A stretch of DNA of 13,678 nucleotides. It comes from an uncultured Bifidobacterium sp. (GTDB lineage Bacteria > Actinomycetota > Actinomycetes > Actinomycetales > Bifidobacteriaceae). Numbering within the stretch: the stretch's first letter is position 1; each line of letters begins with the position of its first letter. Positions 7,158-13,678 of this stretch are shown in pieces. The DNA lies in the NCBI RefSeq assembly GCF_959020145.1, contig NZ_CAUEQY010000032.1, forward strand, positions 1 to 13,678. Direction: 5' to 3'. The translations under genes and the position numbers were made by a program. Under the pieces are notes generated by a model. It was given only the letters and a program-made list of their open reading frames with translations, was not told the origin of the DNA and ran no database searches.

Positions 7158-7247
7158 TTCCGATGGCGTGAGGGAATCGCGCACGGAAATCGCTTTCCGG
7201 AACCGCTATTGTTGAAGAAGAATGACGGATTATCGGAAGGTTAACGT

Positions 7248-8633
7248 ATGACGCTGGAGCACGTGGTGATGGCGATTGTGGTTGTTGCCGTCGCTGTGGT
7301 CGCCTTTGTGCTGGGGCGTGCCCGTGGCGTGCAATTGGGGGAGGATGAGATCGACCCGAACGATCCAAGCCTGTTCGGCGCGCAGAAGAACATGTCGCTG
7401 TTCGGGCCGCGCGTGCCCGTGCAGTCCACGGAACGCCAGCTGATCGCCGTCATGCCGGAGGCGTTGATCGTCGTCGATTCACTGGCGTCGGTCACATACG
7501 TTTCCCCGGGCGCGCAACGTTTCGGCATTGTTGAGGACAGTGCGATGACGCTTGCCGAAATCCGCGATATTCTGCGATTGGTGTCGACCGACAGCGTGGT
7601 GCGCGAACGCGAATTGTCGATTCCGCTGGATCGAGCCGCCCGTGCGGCCGCGAAAAACACTGACGGCAAAGGCATTGAGGCAGGTAAGTTCCGTCCTTCC
7701 GACACGCTGTATCTGCATGTGCGGGTCGGCCAGATCTCCGATGATCTTTTTGCGATTTTCATTTCGGATATGAGCGAGCAGCGTCGTTTTGAGATTATGC
7801 GACGCGATTTTGTGACGAACGTTTCGCACGAATTGAAGACTCCTGCCGGTGCGATTTCCCTGCTTGCCGAAACGATCGGCGACGCTGCGGACGATCCCGG
7901 CATGGTGAAGTATTTTGCGGGCCGCATTTCCAAGGAATCCGAACGATTGACGGAATTGGTGCATCGCTTGATCGACTTGCAGAAGGCGCAAAGCACGGCT
8001 GCGGTGCTGAACGCGGAACGGCTTTCCGTGCTTGCGTTGGTACGCGAGGCGATCGTCGAAAACCAGGTGAAGGCCGAATCGAAGCATATCAATCTGGTGC
8101 TTTCGCTGAATGGCAAGCAGAAGCTGGTGCACGTCGAGGGTGCCGTAAACGCTGTCGATGAGGATGATCTGTTCATCAACGCCGATCATGAAACCATCAA
8201 AACGGCGGTGAAGAATCTGGTGGAAAACGCCGTCAACTATTCTCCGGAACACACCACCGTCGCAGTCGGCATCGGCAGTGGCGATGACAAGGTTGCGATT
8301 CGTGTCGTCGATCAGGGCATTGGCATTCCGGAATCCTCGCTGGATCGTATTTTCGAGCGATTCTACCGTGTCGATCCCGCACGTTCCCGCGAAACAGGGG
8401 GTACAGGATTGGGTTTGGCCATCACCAAACATTGCGTGCAGGATTGCGGAGGCACTATCGCCGTGTGGTCGCGTGAGGGGGAGGGATCGACTTTCACCAT
8501 CACCCTGCCTCAGGCACAAGCGGTGGAAACAGCGGAAACTGCAGAGACTGCGGGAAACGTACAAACTGCGGAAGCGGATCGCATGGAAGTGACGGGCGAA
8601 ACCGAACGCATCGAAACTACGCAATCCGAATAA
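7248..8633 (+). CDS. senX3: PAS-containing sensor histidine kinase of the SenX3/PhoR type
   Basis: Membrane-anchored kinase that, in this family, senses phosphate supply (usually through the Pst transporter) and phosphorylates the adjacent regulator. The 461-aa protein has one N-terminal membrane segment (about 5-23), a short linker, a PAS-like domain (about 60-175), a HisKA dimerisation helix with phospho-acceptor H194 in FVTNVSHELKTP, and an ATP-binding domain. That domain has N-box LVENAVNYSP (N327), G1 box VDQGIGIP (354-361), F box RIFERFYRVD and G2 box GTGLGLAI (385-392). A roughly 40-residue tail rich in Glu, Thr and Ala, with an ETAETAETA run (427-435), follows the catalytic domain and is unusual. 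ATG 7248 has GGAAGG 7 bases upstream. There is no separate periplasmic sensor domain, as in mycobacterial SenX3. The response-regulator gene follows after 80 A-rich bases without a terminator, so the two form an operon. Assignment to phosphate sensing rests on family and on the pst genes downstream. Confidence 0.88.
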   Translation: MTLEHVVMAIVVVAVAVVAFVLGRARGVQLGEDEIDPNDPSLFGAQKNMSLFGPRVPVQSTERQLIAVMPEALIVVDSLASVTYVSPGAQRFGIVEDSAMTLAEIRDILRLVSTDSVVRERELSIPLDRAARAAAKNTDGKGIEAGKFRPSDTLYLHVRVGQISDDLFAIFISDMSEQRRFEIMRRDFVTNVSHELKTPAGAISLLAETIGDAADDPGMVKYFAGRISKESERLTELVHRLIDLQKAQSTAAVLNAERLSVLALVREAIVENQVKAESKHINLVLSLNGKQKLVHVEGAVNAVDEDDLFINADHETIKTAVKNLVENAVNYSPEHTTVAVGIGSGDDKVAIRVVDQGIGIPESSLDRIFERFYRVDPARSRETGGTGLGLAITKHCVQDCGGTIAVWSREGEGSTFTITLPQAQAVETAETAETAGNVQTAEADRMEVTGETERIETTQSE

Positions 8634-8713
8634 TCTGAGCTAAACCGAATACAGCAAATAACCAAATCAATCAACGTTCCAATCAAACAAGAGCACACAG
8701 AGGAGAAGCACCA

Positions 8714-9418
8714 ATGACGCGCATTCTGATCGTCGAGGACGAGGAATCGTATCGAGAGCCGCTGGTCTACCAGCTCACCCGCGAAGGCTACGATGTGTCC
8801 GCCGCTGCCACCGGTGAGGAAGGATTGGAACTGTTCACCAAAGGAGGCATCGATCTGGTGCTGCTCGATCTGATGCTGCCCGGGCTTGACGGCACCGCGC
8901 TATGCCGCAGAATTCGTGAGCAAAGCCGTGTACCGATCATCATGCTCACCGCGAAAAGCGCGGAAATCGACAAGGTGGTCGGTTTGGAAATTGGCGCGGA
9001 CGACTACATCACCAAGCCGTACTCGTTCCGCGAGCTGCTGGCGCGGGTGCGTGCGGTGCTGCGACGCAACCAGATGGTGGCCGACGCGACGGAATCCTCC
9101 GATGACGATATTCCGCTGATCTGCGGCGACATTTCCATGAAGATCGGCCAGCATGAGGTGATGGTGCGCGGAGAGAACGTGTTCTTCCCGCTGAAGGAAT
9201 TCGAGCTTCTCGAATATCTCATGCAGAACAAGGGCCGTGTGATGACCCGCCACCAGCTGATCGACCGCATTTGGGGGTCCGATTACGTTGGCGATACCAA
9301 AACGTTGGATGTGCACGTCAAGCGTGTCCGCTCCAAAATCGAGGAGGATCCGGCGCATCCGAAATATCTGACTACCGTGCGTGGTTTGGGCTACAAAATT
9401 GACGTTCCTGCGGAATAA
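8714..9418 (+). CDS. regX3: OmpR/PhoB-family response regulator of the RegX3/PhoP type
   Basis: DNA-binding partner of the upstream kinase; in actinobacteria this family activates phosphate-starvation genes such as pst. The 234-aa length is typical. The receiver domain (1-118) has acidic pocket residues E8-D9-E10, phospho-acceptor D52 in LLDLMLPG, switch T79 and K101 in KPYS. A winged helix-turn-helix follows (about 130-231), including FPLKEFELLEYL, the recognition-helix segment TLDVHVKRVRSKIE and the wing TTVRGLGYKI. AGGAG at 8701-8705 lies 8 bases before the ATG. The gene stops about 320 bases before pstS; PHO-box-like repeats in that gap and elsewhere nearby are plausible targets. It could equally be called phoP. 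Identification is strong at family level, and the phosphate role is inferred from context. Confidence 0.92.
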   Translation: MTRILIVEDEESYREPLVYQLTREGYDVSAAATGEEGLELFTKGGIDLVLLDLMLPGLDGTALCRRIREQSRVPIIMLTAKSAEIDKVVGLEIGADDYITKPYSFRELLARVRAVLRRNQMVADATESSDDDIPLICGDISMKIGQHEVMVRGENVFFPLKEFELLEYLMQNKGRVMTRHQLIDRIWGSDYVGDTKTLDVHVKRVRSKIEEDPAHPKYLTTVRGLGYKIDVPAE

Positions 9419-9426
9419 AGCGGAAA

Positions 9427-9541
9427 TATCGCGATAGATGGAAATATATAAGATAAAACACTGCTATTCCAGTACTCATCGTAAGTTTCCGAATAATTGA
9501 TTATTAATTGATAACTGAATGTAAGACCGTGGTATCACGGT
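9427..9541. other. AT-rich gap before pstS with palindromes and an 11-bp direct repeat
   Basis: The 321-base gap 9419-9739 contains no credible gene. Its first 100 bases are much richer in A and T than the surroundings. They hold the palindrome TATCGCGATA (9427-9436), the direct repeat TAATTGAT at 9494-9501 and 9505-9512 (exactly 11 bp apart), and the inverted repeat ACCGTG-GTAT-CACGGT (9526-9541). The 11-bp period matches the spacing used by OmpR-family regulators, but the sequence does not resemble the PHO repeat. The hairpin lacks a T-run, so I do not call it a terminator. Confidence 0.5.
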
Positions 9542-9551
9542 AGTCGCCGAA

Positions 9552-9572
9552 GATCGGTGAATGGAAATGACG
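9552..9572 (-). promoter_or_regulatory. Degenerate reverse-strand PHO-like site upstream of pstS
   Basis: On the reverse strand GTCATTTCC is followed by ATTCACCGATC. The TTCACCGAT core is identical to that of the forward site at 9609-9617, making a 9-bp inverted repeat with it. The half-site spacing is 10 rather than 11, so binding is uncertain. Confidence 0.35.
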
Positions 9573-9596
9573 AAAACGTCCGAAGTGTCGTAGAGT

Positions 9597-9618
9597 GTTC
9601 ATCTTCCGTTCACCGATT
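9597..9618 (+). promoter_or_regulatory. PHO box (direct repeat) upstream of pstS
   Basis: Two adjacent 11-mers, GTTCATCTTCC (9597-9607) and GTTCACCGATT (9608-9618), share the GTTCA start at exactly 11-bp spacing. This is the arrangement of the Streptomyces PhoP box (consensus near GTTCACC plus 4 bases). A degenerate third unit, TTGGTTTTGCG, may follow at 9619-9629. The probable ligand is the regulator encoded just upstream. Confidence 0.72.
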
Positions 9619-9622
9619 TTGG

Positions 9623-9651
9623 TTTTGCGGGACCCAAACCACCAATAGGCT
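9623..9651 (+). promoter_or_regulatory. pstS: Possible pstS promoter
   Basis: TAGGCT at 9646-9651 resembles an actinobacterial -10 hexamer. A poor -35 (TTTTGC, 9623-9628) lies 17 bases upstream and directly abuts the PHO box repeats, as expected for an activator-dependent promoter. The inverted repeat TGGTTT/AAACCA (9620-9625, 9636-9641) overlaps it. The exact start of transcription is not determinable by eye. Confidence 0.35.
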
Positions 9652-9739
9652 TGACAGTGTCATGAAGAACGATGGCGACAACAGCATATGAAATGTCAGA
9701 AACATACGCCATCAGAATGTTGACAGAGGGAAAAGAATA

Positions 9740-10870
9740 ATGCGTAATTCCATTCTCGTACGCTCCATTGCAGCTGTGTCCGGCATTGTGATGCTGGCTT
9801 CTGTCGCGGCTTGCGGCGACAACACTGCTTCCAACACTGATTCTTCGGCTAGCACCGACACCAAGACCACCGAAGCCGTGTCCGGCAACTTCTCCGGCGC
9901 TGGCGCTTCCTCCCAGCAGACTGCTGTGGAAGCCTGGATCGCCGGCTTCCAGGGCACCAACCCGGATGCCAAGGTCGCCTACAACCCGTCTGGTTCCGGC
10001 GCTGGCGTTTCCACCTTTCTGACCGGCGCCACCGCATGGGCCGGCTCCGATGCCGCCCTGTCCAATGACGAGGTCGAGCAGTCCAAGAGCGTGTGCGCTT
10101 CCGGCAACGCCTTCGACATCCCGGTCTACGTCTCCCCGATCGCCGTGGTCTTCAACCTCAACGGCATTTCCGGCAAGGGCAAGACCCTGAACATGGACGC
10201 CGACACCATCGCCAAGATCTTCGACGGCAAGATCACCAAGTGGAACGATGACGCCATCAAGCAGCAGAACCCGAAGGTCGACCTGCCTGATCTCGACATC
10301 ACCGTGGTGCACCGCTCCGACAAGTCCGGCACCACCAAGAACTTCCTGAGCTACGTCAAGGATGCTGCCGGCGACGCTTGGAGCTACGAGCTCGGCGAGA
10401 ACTGGCCGAACGAGGTTGGCCAGGGCGCTAAGGGTACTTCCGGCGTGATCTCCACCGTGCAGCAGGCTGACGGCACCATCGGCTACGCCGATGCTTCCCA
10501 GGCTGGCGAGCTCGGCACCGTTGCAGTGAAGGTCGGCGACGATTACGTGCCGTTCTCCGCTGAAGCCGCTGCCAAGGTTGTGGACGCCTCCCCGCTCGAC
10601 GAATCCGCCACTGGCGACAACCGCGTGGTCGTCAAGCTCGACCACAACACCACCGAGGCTGGCGCCTACCCGATCGTGCTTGTCTCCTACGACATCGCCT
10701 GCCCGGCATACAAGGATGCCGACACCGCCAAGTTCGTCAAGTCTTGGCTCACCTACGTGGTCAGCGACGAAGGCCAGCAGACCGCTGCCTCCGCAGCAGG
10801 CTCCGCTCCGCTGTCCGACACCATGCGCCAGAAGGTCCTCAAGTCCATCGACGCCATCGAAACCAAGTGA
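9740..10870 (+). CDS. pstS: Phosphate-binding lipoprotein of the Pst ABC transporter
   Basis: Extracytoplasmic lipoprotein that captures inorganic phosphate and delivers it to the PstC-PstA channel. The 376-aa precursor has a signal peptide with lipobox SVAAC, so C25 would be lipidated. A Ser/Thr-rich linker (26-50) precedes the binding domain. Ligand-site motifs of the family are visible: SGAGASS (52-58), NPSGSGAG (82-89), GSD (102-104) and HRSDKSGTT (191-199). IAKIFDGKITKWND (157-170) and GTSGVISTVQQADGTIGYAD are further PstS blocks. Codon choice is strikingly uniform (AAG, GGC, GCC, ATC, CTG/CTC), more so than in the neighbouring genes, which suggests very high expression. GAGGG lies 9 bases before the ATG. 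A PHO box lies about 120 bases upstream, and a hairpin separates it from pstC. Confidence 0.97.
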   Translation: MRNSILVRSIAAVSGIVMLASVAACGDNTASNTDSSASTDTKTTEAVSGNFSGAGASSQQTAVEAWIAGFQGTNPDAKVAYNPSGSGAGVSTFLTGATAWAGSDAALSNDEVEQSKSVCASGNAFDIPVYVSPIAVVFNLNGISGKGKTLNMDADTIAKIFDGKITKWNDDAIKQQNPKVDLPDLDITVVHRSDKSGTTKNFLSYVKDAAGDAWSYELGENWPNEVGQGAKGTSGVISTVQQADGTIGYADASQAGELGTVAVKVGDDYVPFSAEAAAKVVDASPLDESATGDNRVVVKLDHNTTEAGAYPIVLVSYDIACPAYKDADTAKFVKSWLTYVVSDEGQQTAASAAGSAPLSDTMRQKVLKSIDAIETK

Positions 10871-10894
10871 GCTTTGATACAGTAAGCGATAGGC

Positions 10895-10916
10895 TCTCGG
10901 TGAACGGCAACTGACC
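10895..10916 (-). promoter_or_regulatory. Second PHO-box-like site, reverse orientation, between pstS and pstC
   Basis: Read on the reverse strand, GGTCAGTTGCC and GTTCACCGAGA are adjacent 11-mers. Compared with the pstS box, 16 of 22 positions agree, including GTTCACCGA in full. It begins 25 bases after the pstS stop. It could be a target controlling pstCAB or a repressing site within the operon. Confidence 0.55.
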
Positions 10917-10920
10917 GTCT

Positions 10921-10965
10921 GTTTCAGGCCGCAGCCGCAACATGAAAGCGGGTGCGGCCTGAAAC
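10921..10965 (+). terminator. Large hairpin between pstS and pstC, probably attenuating or stabilising
   Basis: Arms GTTTCAGGCCGCA (10921-10933) and TGCGGCCTGAAAC (10953-10965) pair perfectly over 13 bp, and inner CCGC/GCGG (10935-10938, 10948-10951) extends the stem. No T-tract follows; instead GGTACCTGCAGGTAAAAC is seen. It is therefore more likely a partial terminator or a 3' mRNA-stability structure that keeps pstS transcripts above pstCAB than a full stop. The rest of the gap to pstC (10966-11048) holds A-rich sequence with repeated ATCGCA units and no gene. Confidence 0.65.
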
Positions 10966-11048
10966 GGTACCTGCAGGTAAAACAAAAAACGCAGTCATCG
11001 CAAGTAATCGCAGATCTGTTTCAAACAATCGCAAGTTAAGGAGAACCC

Positions 11049-12002
11049 GTGAGTTCGCAAAGCAAAACGGCACAGCAGCCGGTGAGCGGCAAGAACGCGG
11101 ATAAGGTGTTCAAGGGCGTGGCCTACGCCTGCGGCATCCTGATCCTCGTCGTGCTCGCCGCCGTCGCGCTGTTCCTGCTGTTCCGCGCGTGGCCGTTGAT
11201 CGGCGGCGATCAGCAGGCCAACAGCGCGACCATCAGCAACTTCACCGGCGGCAAGGCTTCCAGCTTCTGGGGCTATGTCGGACCGCTGCTGTTCGGTACT
11301 GTGTTGATCTCCGCGCTGGCACTGTTGATTTCCTTCTTCGTGTCGGTCGGCATCGCATTGTTCATCTCGCACTATGCGCCGAAGAAGCTCGCCACCGCCT
11401 TGAGCTATGTGGTCGATCTGCTCGCCGCAATTCCGTCCGTTATCTACGGTCTGTGGGGTGGCCTGGTGCTGGTGCCCGCCATCTACCCGTTCTGGAATTG
11501 GGTGGCCAAGTATCTTGGCTGGATTCCGCTGTTCGCAGGTCCTGCCGCCAATCCTTCCCGTACCGTCGCCACCGTGGCCGTGGTGCTCGCAGTCATGATC
11601 CTGCCGATCATCACCTCCATGTCCCGCGATATCTTCCTGCAGACTCCGCGCCTTCAGGAAGAGGCCGCGCTTGCTCTTGGCGCCACCAAGTGGGAAATGG
11701 TCAAGCTTGCGGTGCTGCCGTTCGGCAAGTCCGGTGTGGTGTCCGCTTCCATGCTTGGCTTGGGTCGTGCGCTTGGCGAAACCATGGCCGTGCTCATGAT
11801 CCTGTCTCCAGGTCTCAACTACTCCATCAAGCTGCTGCAGGCTTCGCAGAACCAGACGATCGCAGCCAACATCGCCGCGCAGTATCCTGAAGCCAACGAT
11901 CTCGGCGTGTCCGTGCTGATCGGCACCGGCCTGGTGCTGTTCCTCATTACTTTCGTGGTGAATTTCATCGCCCGTAAGCTTACCGAGAAAGCGAGTGCGT
12001 GA
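11049..12002 (+). CDS. pstC: Phosphate ABC transporter permease PstC
   Basis: One of two membrane channel subunits of the high-affinity phosphate importer. The 317-aa protein has a hydrophilic N-terminus, a first membrane helix near 25-46, a long external loop, then a core of further helices (about 76-106, 117-145, 172-192, 228-252, 285-307). The cytoplasmic EAA loop that docks on PstB is clear: EEAALALGATKWEMVKLAVLPFG (204-226), with conserved G211. The start is GTG at 11049, chosen because AAGGAG (11038-11043) lies 5 bases upstream and gives a normal N-terminus. Its stop codon shares one base with the pstA ATG (TGATG), so the two are translationally coupled. It lies downstream of a large hairpin and a reverse PHO-like site. 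Confidence 0.96.
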   Translation: MSSQSKTAQQPVSGKNADKVFKGVAYACGILILVVLAAVALFLLFRAWPLIGGDQQANSATISNFTGGKASSFWGYVGPLLFGTVLISALALLISFFVSVGIALFISHYAPKKLATALSYVVDLLAAIPSVIYGLWGGLVLVPAIYPFWNWVAKYLGWIPLFAGPAANPSRTVATVAVVLAVMILPIITSMSRDIFLQTPRLQEEAALALGATKWEMVKLAVLPFGKSGVVSASMLGLGRALGETMAVLMILSPGLNYSIKLLQASQNQTIAANIAAQYPEANDLGVSVLIGTGLVLFLITFVVNFIARKLTEKASA

Positions 12003-12997
12003 TGACCGCAGTGAATAACAACGCTTCTCCGATGGACGGTGCCCCCGTCATCGATTTCGACAAGTTCAAGCCGACGCGTTCCTTTACCGCTGCACGTAAG
12101 CGCAAGGATCTTGCGATGCGCGTACTGATCGCTCTTGCGTTCATTGTGGCGCTGATTCCGCTGTTCTCGGTGCTGCTCACCACCATCGTCAACGGTGTCA
12201 AGAGGCTGAACCTCAACTTCCTGAGCTATAACATGACCGGTGTGGTCGGCGGCAATCCGACGCCGTCCGGTGGCTACGGCGGTATTCAGCACGCCATCAT
12301 CGGTACGCTGGAAATCACGTTCGGCGCCATGATCATCTCCATTCCGATCGGTCTGATGTGCGCCGTGTACTTGGTGGAATATTCCAACCGTGGCAAGCTG
12401 GCTCGCGTCATCACCCTGCTGGTCGACGTGATGAGCGGTATTCCGTCCATCGTCGCAGGTTTGTTCGCATTCTCGATGTTCACGATTCTGATTGGACCTG
12501 GCACCATCAACGGTTTCGAAGGTTCCGTGGCACTGTCGCTGCTGATGCTGCCGACCGTGGTCAAGTCCTCTGAAGAAATGTTGAAGATCGTGCCTCACGA
12601 CTTGCGTGAAGCGTCGTATGCTTTGGGTGTTACCAAGCAGCGCACGATTACGAAGATTGTGTTGCGTACCGCTTTGCCGGGCATTGTTTCGGGTGCGATT
12701 CTCGCCGTCGCCCGTGTGATTGGTGAGACCGCTCCGTTGCTGATGACCGCAGGCTACATCGCCTCCACGAACGTCAACCTCTTCTCCGGCCAGATGACCA
12801 CCCTTCCGGTGTACGTCTACCAGGAGTACTCCAAGCTCAACGCGAATTGCCCGGCTTCCGCCGACGCTTCCTGCGTGACCACCATCCCGATGGAACGCGC
12901 ATGGGCCGCGGCTCTCGTGCTGATCCTCATCGTGCTTATCCTCAACCTTATCGGTCGACTCGTGGCGAAGGTCTTCGCCGTCAAGTCGGAACGATGA
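12002..12997 (+). CDS. pstA: Phosphate ABC transporter permease PstA
   Basis: Second channel subunit, partner of PstC. The 331-aa protein has an N-terminal cytoplasmic stretch with a basic patch (ARKRK, 31-35), a first helix at about 40-62, an external Gly-rich loop (79-95), a multi-helix core, and an EAA loop DLREASYALGVTKQRTITKIVLRTALPG (200-227) with conserved G209. An external loop near 277-295 contains two Cys (C283 and C291), eight residues apart, in NANCPASADASC. This is an unusual insertion that might form a disulfide. The ATG at 12002 overlaps the pstC stop by one base. A GTG at 11999 directly upstream in frame would add only one residue. pstB follows after 41 bases. Confidence 0.96.
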   Translation: MTAVNNNASPMDGAPVIDFDKFKPTRSFTAARKRKDLAMRVLIALAFIVALIPLFSVLLTTIVNGVKRLNLNFLSYNMTGVVGGNPTPSGGYGGIQHAIIGTLEITFGAMIISIPIGLMCAVYLVEYSNRGKLARVITLLVDVMSGIPSIVAGLFAFSMFTILIGPGTINGFEGSVALSLLMLPTVVKSSEEMLKIVPHDLREASYALGVTKQRTITKIVLRTALPGIVSGAILAVARVIGETAPLLMTAGYIASTNVNLFSGQMTTLPVYVYQEYSKLNANCPASADASCVTTIPMERAWAAALVLILIVLILNLIGRLVAKVFAVKSER

Positions 12998-13038
12998 GCG
13001 GTAGTCTTACATACAGAAACAACATATAAGGAACCAAA

Positions 13039-13678
13039 ATGGGACAACGTATTGATGTCAATCATCTGAACATCTACTACGGCGACTTCCTGGCCGTTGA
13101 AGATGTGAACATCAACATCGAAGCCAACAAGGTCACCGCTTTCATCGGACCTTCCGGCTGTGGCAAGTCCACGGTGCTGCGCACGCTCGACCGCATGCAC
13201 GAGATCATTCCGGGCGCTCACTGCGAAGGCGAGGTGTTGCTGGAAGGCAAGAACCTGTACGACAAGGACATCGACCCGGTTGCCGTGCGTCGCGATGTCG
13301 GCATGGTGTTCCAGCGTGCGAACCCGTTCCCGACCATGTCCATCCGCGAGAATGTGCTCGCTGGCGTGAGGCTCAACAACCGCAAGATCTCGAAGTCCGA
13401 TGCGGACGATCTGGTCGAATGGGCTCTGCGTGGCGCCAACCTGTGGAACGAAGTCAAGGATCGTCTTGACAATCCTGGCATTGGTCTTTCCGGTGGTCAG
13501 CAGCAGCGTCTGTGCATCGCCCGCGCTGTGGCCGTGCACCCGCAGGTGCTGCTGATGGACGAGCCGTGCTCCGCTCTTGACCCGATTTCGACGTTGGCTG
13601 TCGAGGATCTGATCAACGAGCTCAAGAACGACTACACCATCGTGATCGTGACGCACAACATGCAGCAGGCCGCCCGTA
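13039..13678 (+). CDS. pstB: Phosphate ABC transporter ATPase PstB (3' end outside the window)
   Basis: Cytoplasmic ATPase that powers phosphate import. The frame is open from ATG 13039 to the window edge (213 complete codons), so roughly the last 40-50 residues of the usual 250-260 are missing. All ATPase motifs seen so far are intact: Walker A GPSGCGKST (37-45), Q-loop Q92 in VFQRANPFPTMS (a PstB hallmark), signature LSGGQQQR (150-157), Walker B LLMDEP (171-176), D-loop SALD (178-181) and H-loop H206. TATAAGGAA sits just before the start, with AAGGA about 6 bases from the ATG. Translation was read by eye from the sequence. phoU commonly follows in other genomes but cannot be seen here. Confidence 0.96.
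   Translation, partial: MGQRIDVNHLNIYYGDFLAVEDVNINIEANKVTAFIGPSGCGKSTVLRTLDRMHEIIPGAHCEGEVLLEGKNLYDKDIDPVAVRRDVGMVFQRANPFPTMSIRENVLAGVRLNNRKISKSDADDLVEWALRGANLWNEVKDRLDNPGIGLSGGQQQRLCIARAVAVHPQVLLMDEPCSALDPISTLAVEDLINELKNDYTIVIVTHNMQQAAR

Noticed and set aside
5334..7184. Very long open frame on the reverse strand (616 codons) across the second DAHP synthase and nucleosidase genes
   Set aside because: It runs antisense to two well-identified genes and has no recognisable motif; it reflects codon bias of the real genes.
9651..9656. Perfect TTGACA as -35 of a pstS promoter
   Set aside because: No acceptable -10 hexamer lies 16-18 bases downstream. A second TTGACA at 9720-9725 is too close to the start codon.
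9599..10645. Gly/Val-rich reverse-strand open frame opposite pstS
   Set aside because: Composition is that of an antisense reading of a codon-biased gene, and its end overlaps the pstS control region.
1..13678. Mobile elements, CRISPR arrays, riboswitches, tRNA or rRNA genes
   Set aside because: No terminal repeats with a transposase, no regularly spaced repeats, and no cloverleaf or known leader structure recognised on either strand.

Overview
The window is about 13.7 kb of moderately high-GC DNA. Its gene content, actinobacterial PAS-type histidine kinase (SenX3-like), Streptomyces-like PHO-box motifs and codon use suggest a chromosomal core segment of an actinobacterium, most likely a Bifidobacterium. 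I see no mobile element, CRISPR array, rRNA or tRNA. All ten genes lie on the + strand.

Left part (1-3750): a pyroglutamyl-peptidase I family gene (pcp) whose catalytic histidine position reads Ser; a 492-aa DivIVA-domain, Ala/Glu-rich coiled-coil protein with an acidic tail; and pepC, a C1B cysteine aminopeptidase whose ATG lies inside the end of the coiled-coil gene. A long perfect hairpin ends this unit.

Middle part (3751-7111): two tandem paralogous class I DAHP synthases (first step of the shikimate pathway), separated by an intrinsic terminator, then a 5'-methylthioadenosine/S-adenosylhomocysteine nucleosidase, followed by a GC-rich 14-bp hairpin terminator. The second DAHP synthase and the nucleosidase are probably co-transcribed.

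Right part (7112-end): a phosphate-starvation module. It holds a SenX3/PhoR-type sensor kinase, its RegX3/PhoP-type OmpR-family regulator, then the high-affinity phosphate ABC transporter pstS-pstC-pstA-pstB (pstB is cut by the window end). PstS is the lipoprotein that binds phosphate, PstC and PstA form the channel, and PstB is the ATPase. The regulator presumably drives the transporter genes.

The most informative unannotated signals are 11-bp direct repeats of the GTTCACC type, like the PHO box of Streptomyces PhoP. I see a clear copy upstream of pstS (9597-9618), a reverse-strand copy between pstS and pstC (10895-10916), a weaker reverse-strand copy upstream of the kinase gene (7136-7157), and a degenerate reverse-strand copy further upstream of pstS (9552-9572). 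Together they suggest a local, autoregulated Pho regulon. A large hairpin without a T-tract between pstS and pstC probably sets unequal expression of the binding protein and the channel. I found no clearly new biological system. Most of the window is ordinary core metabolism, and the notable points are regulatory or residue-level.
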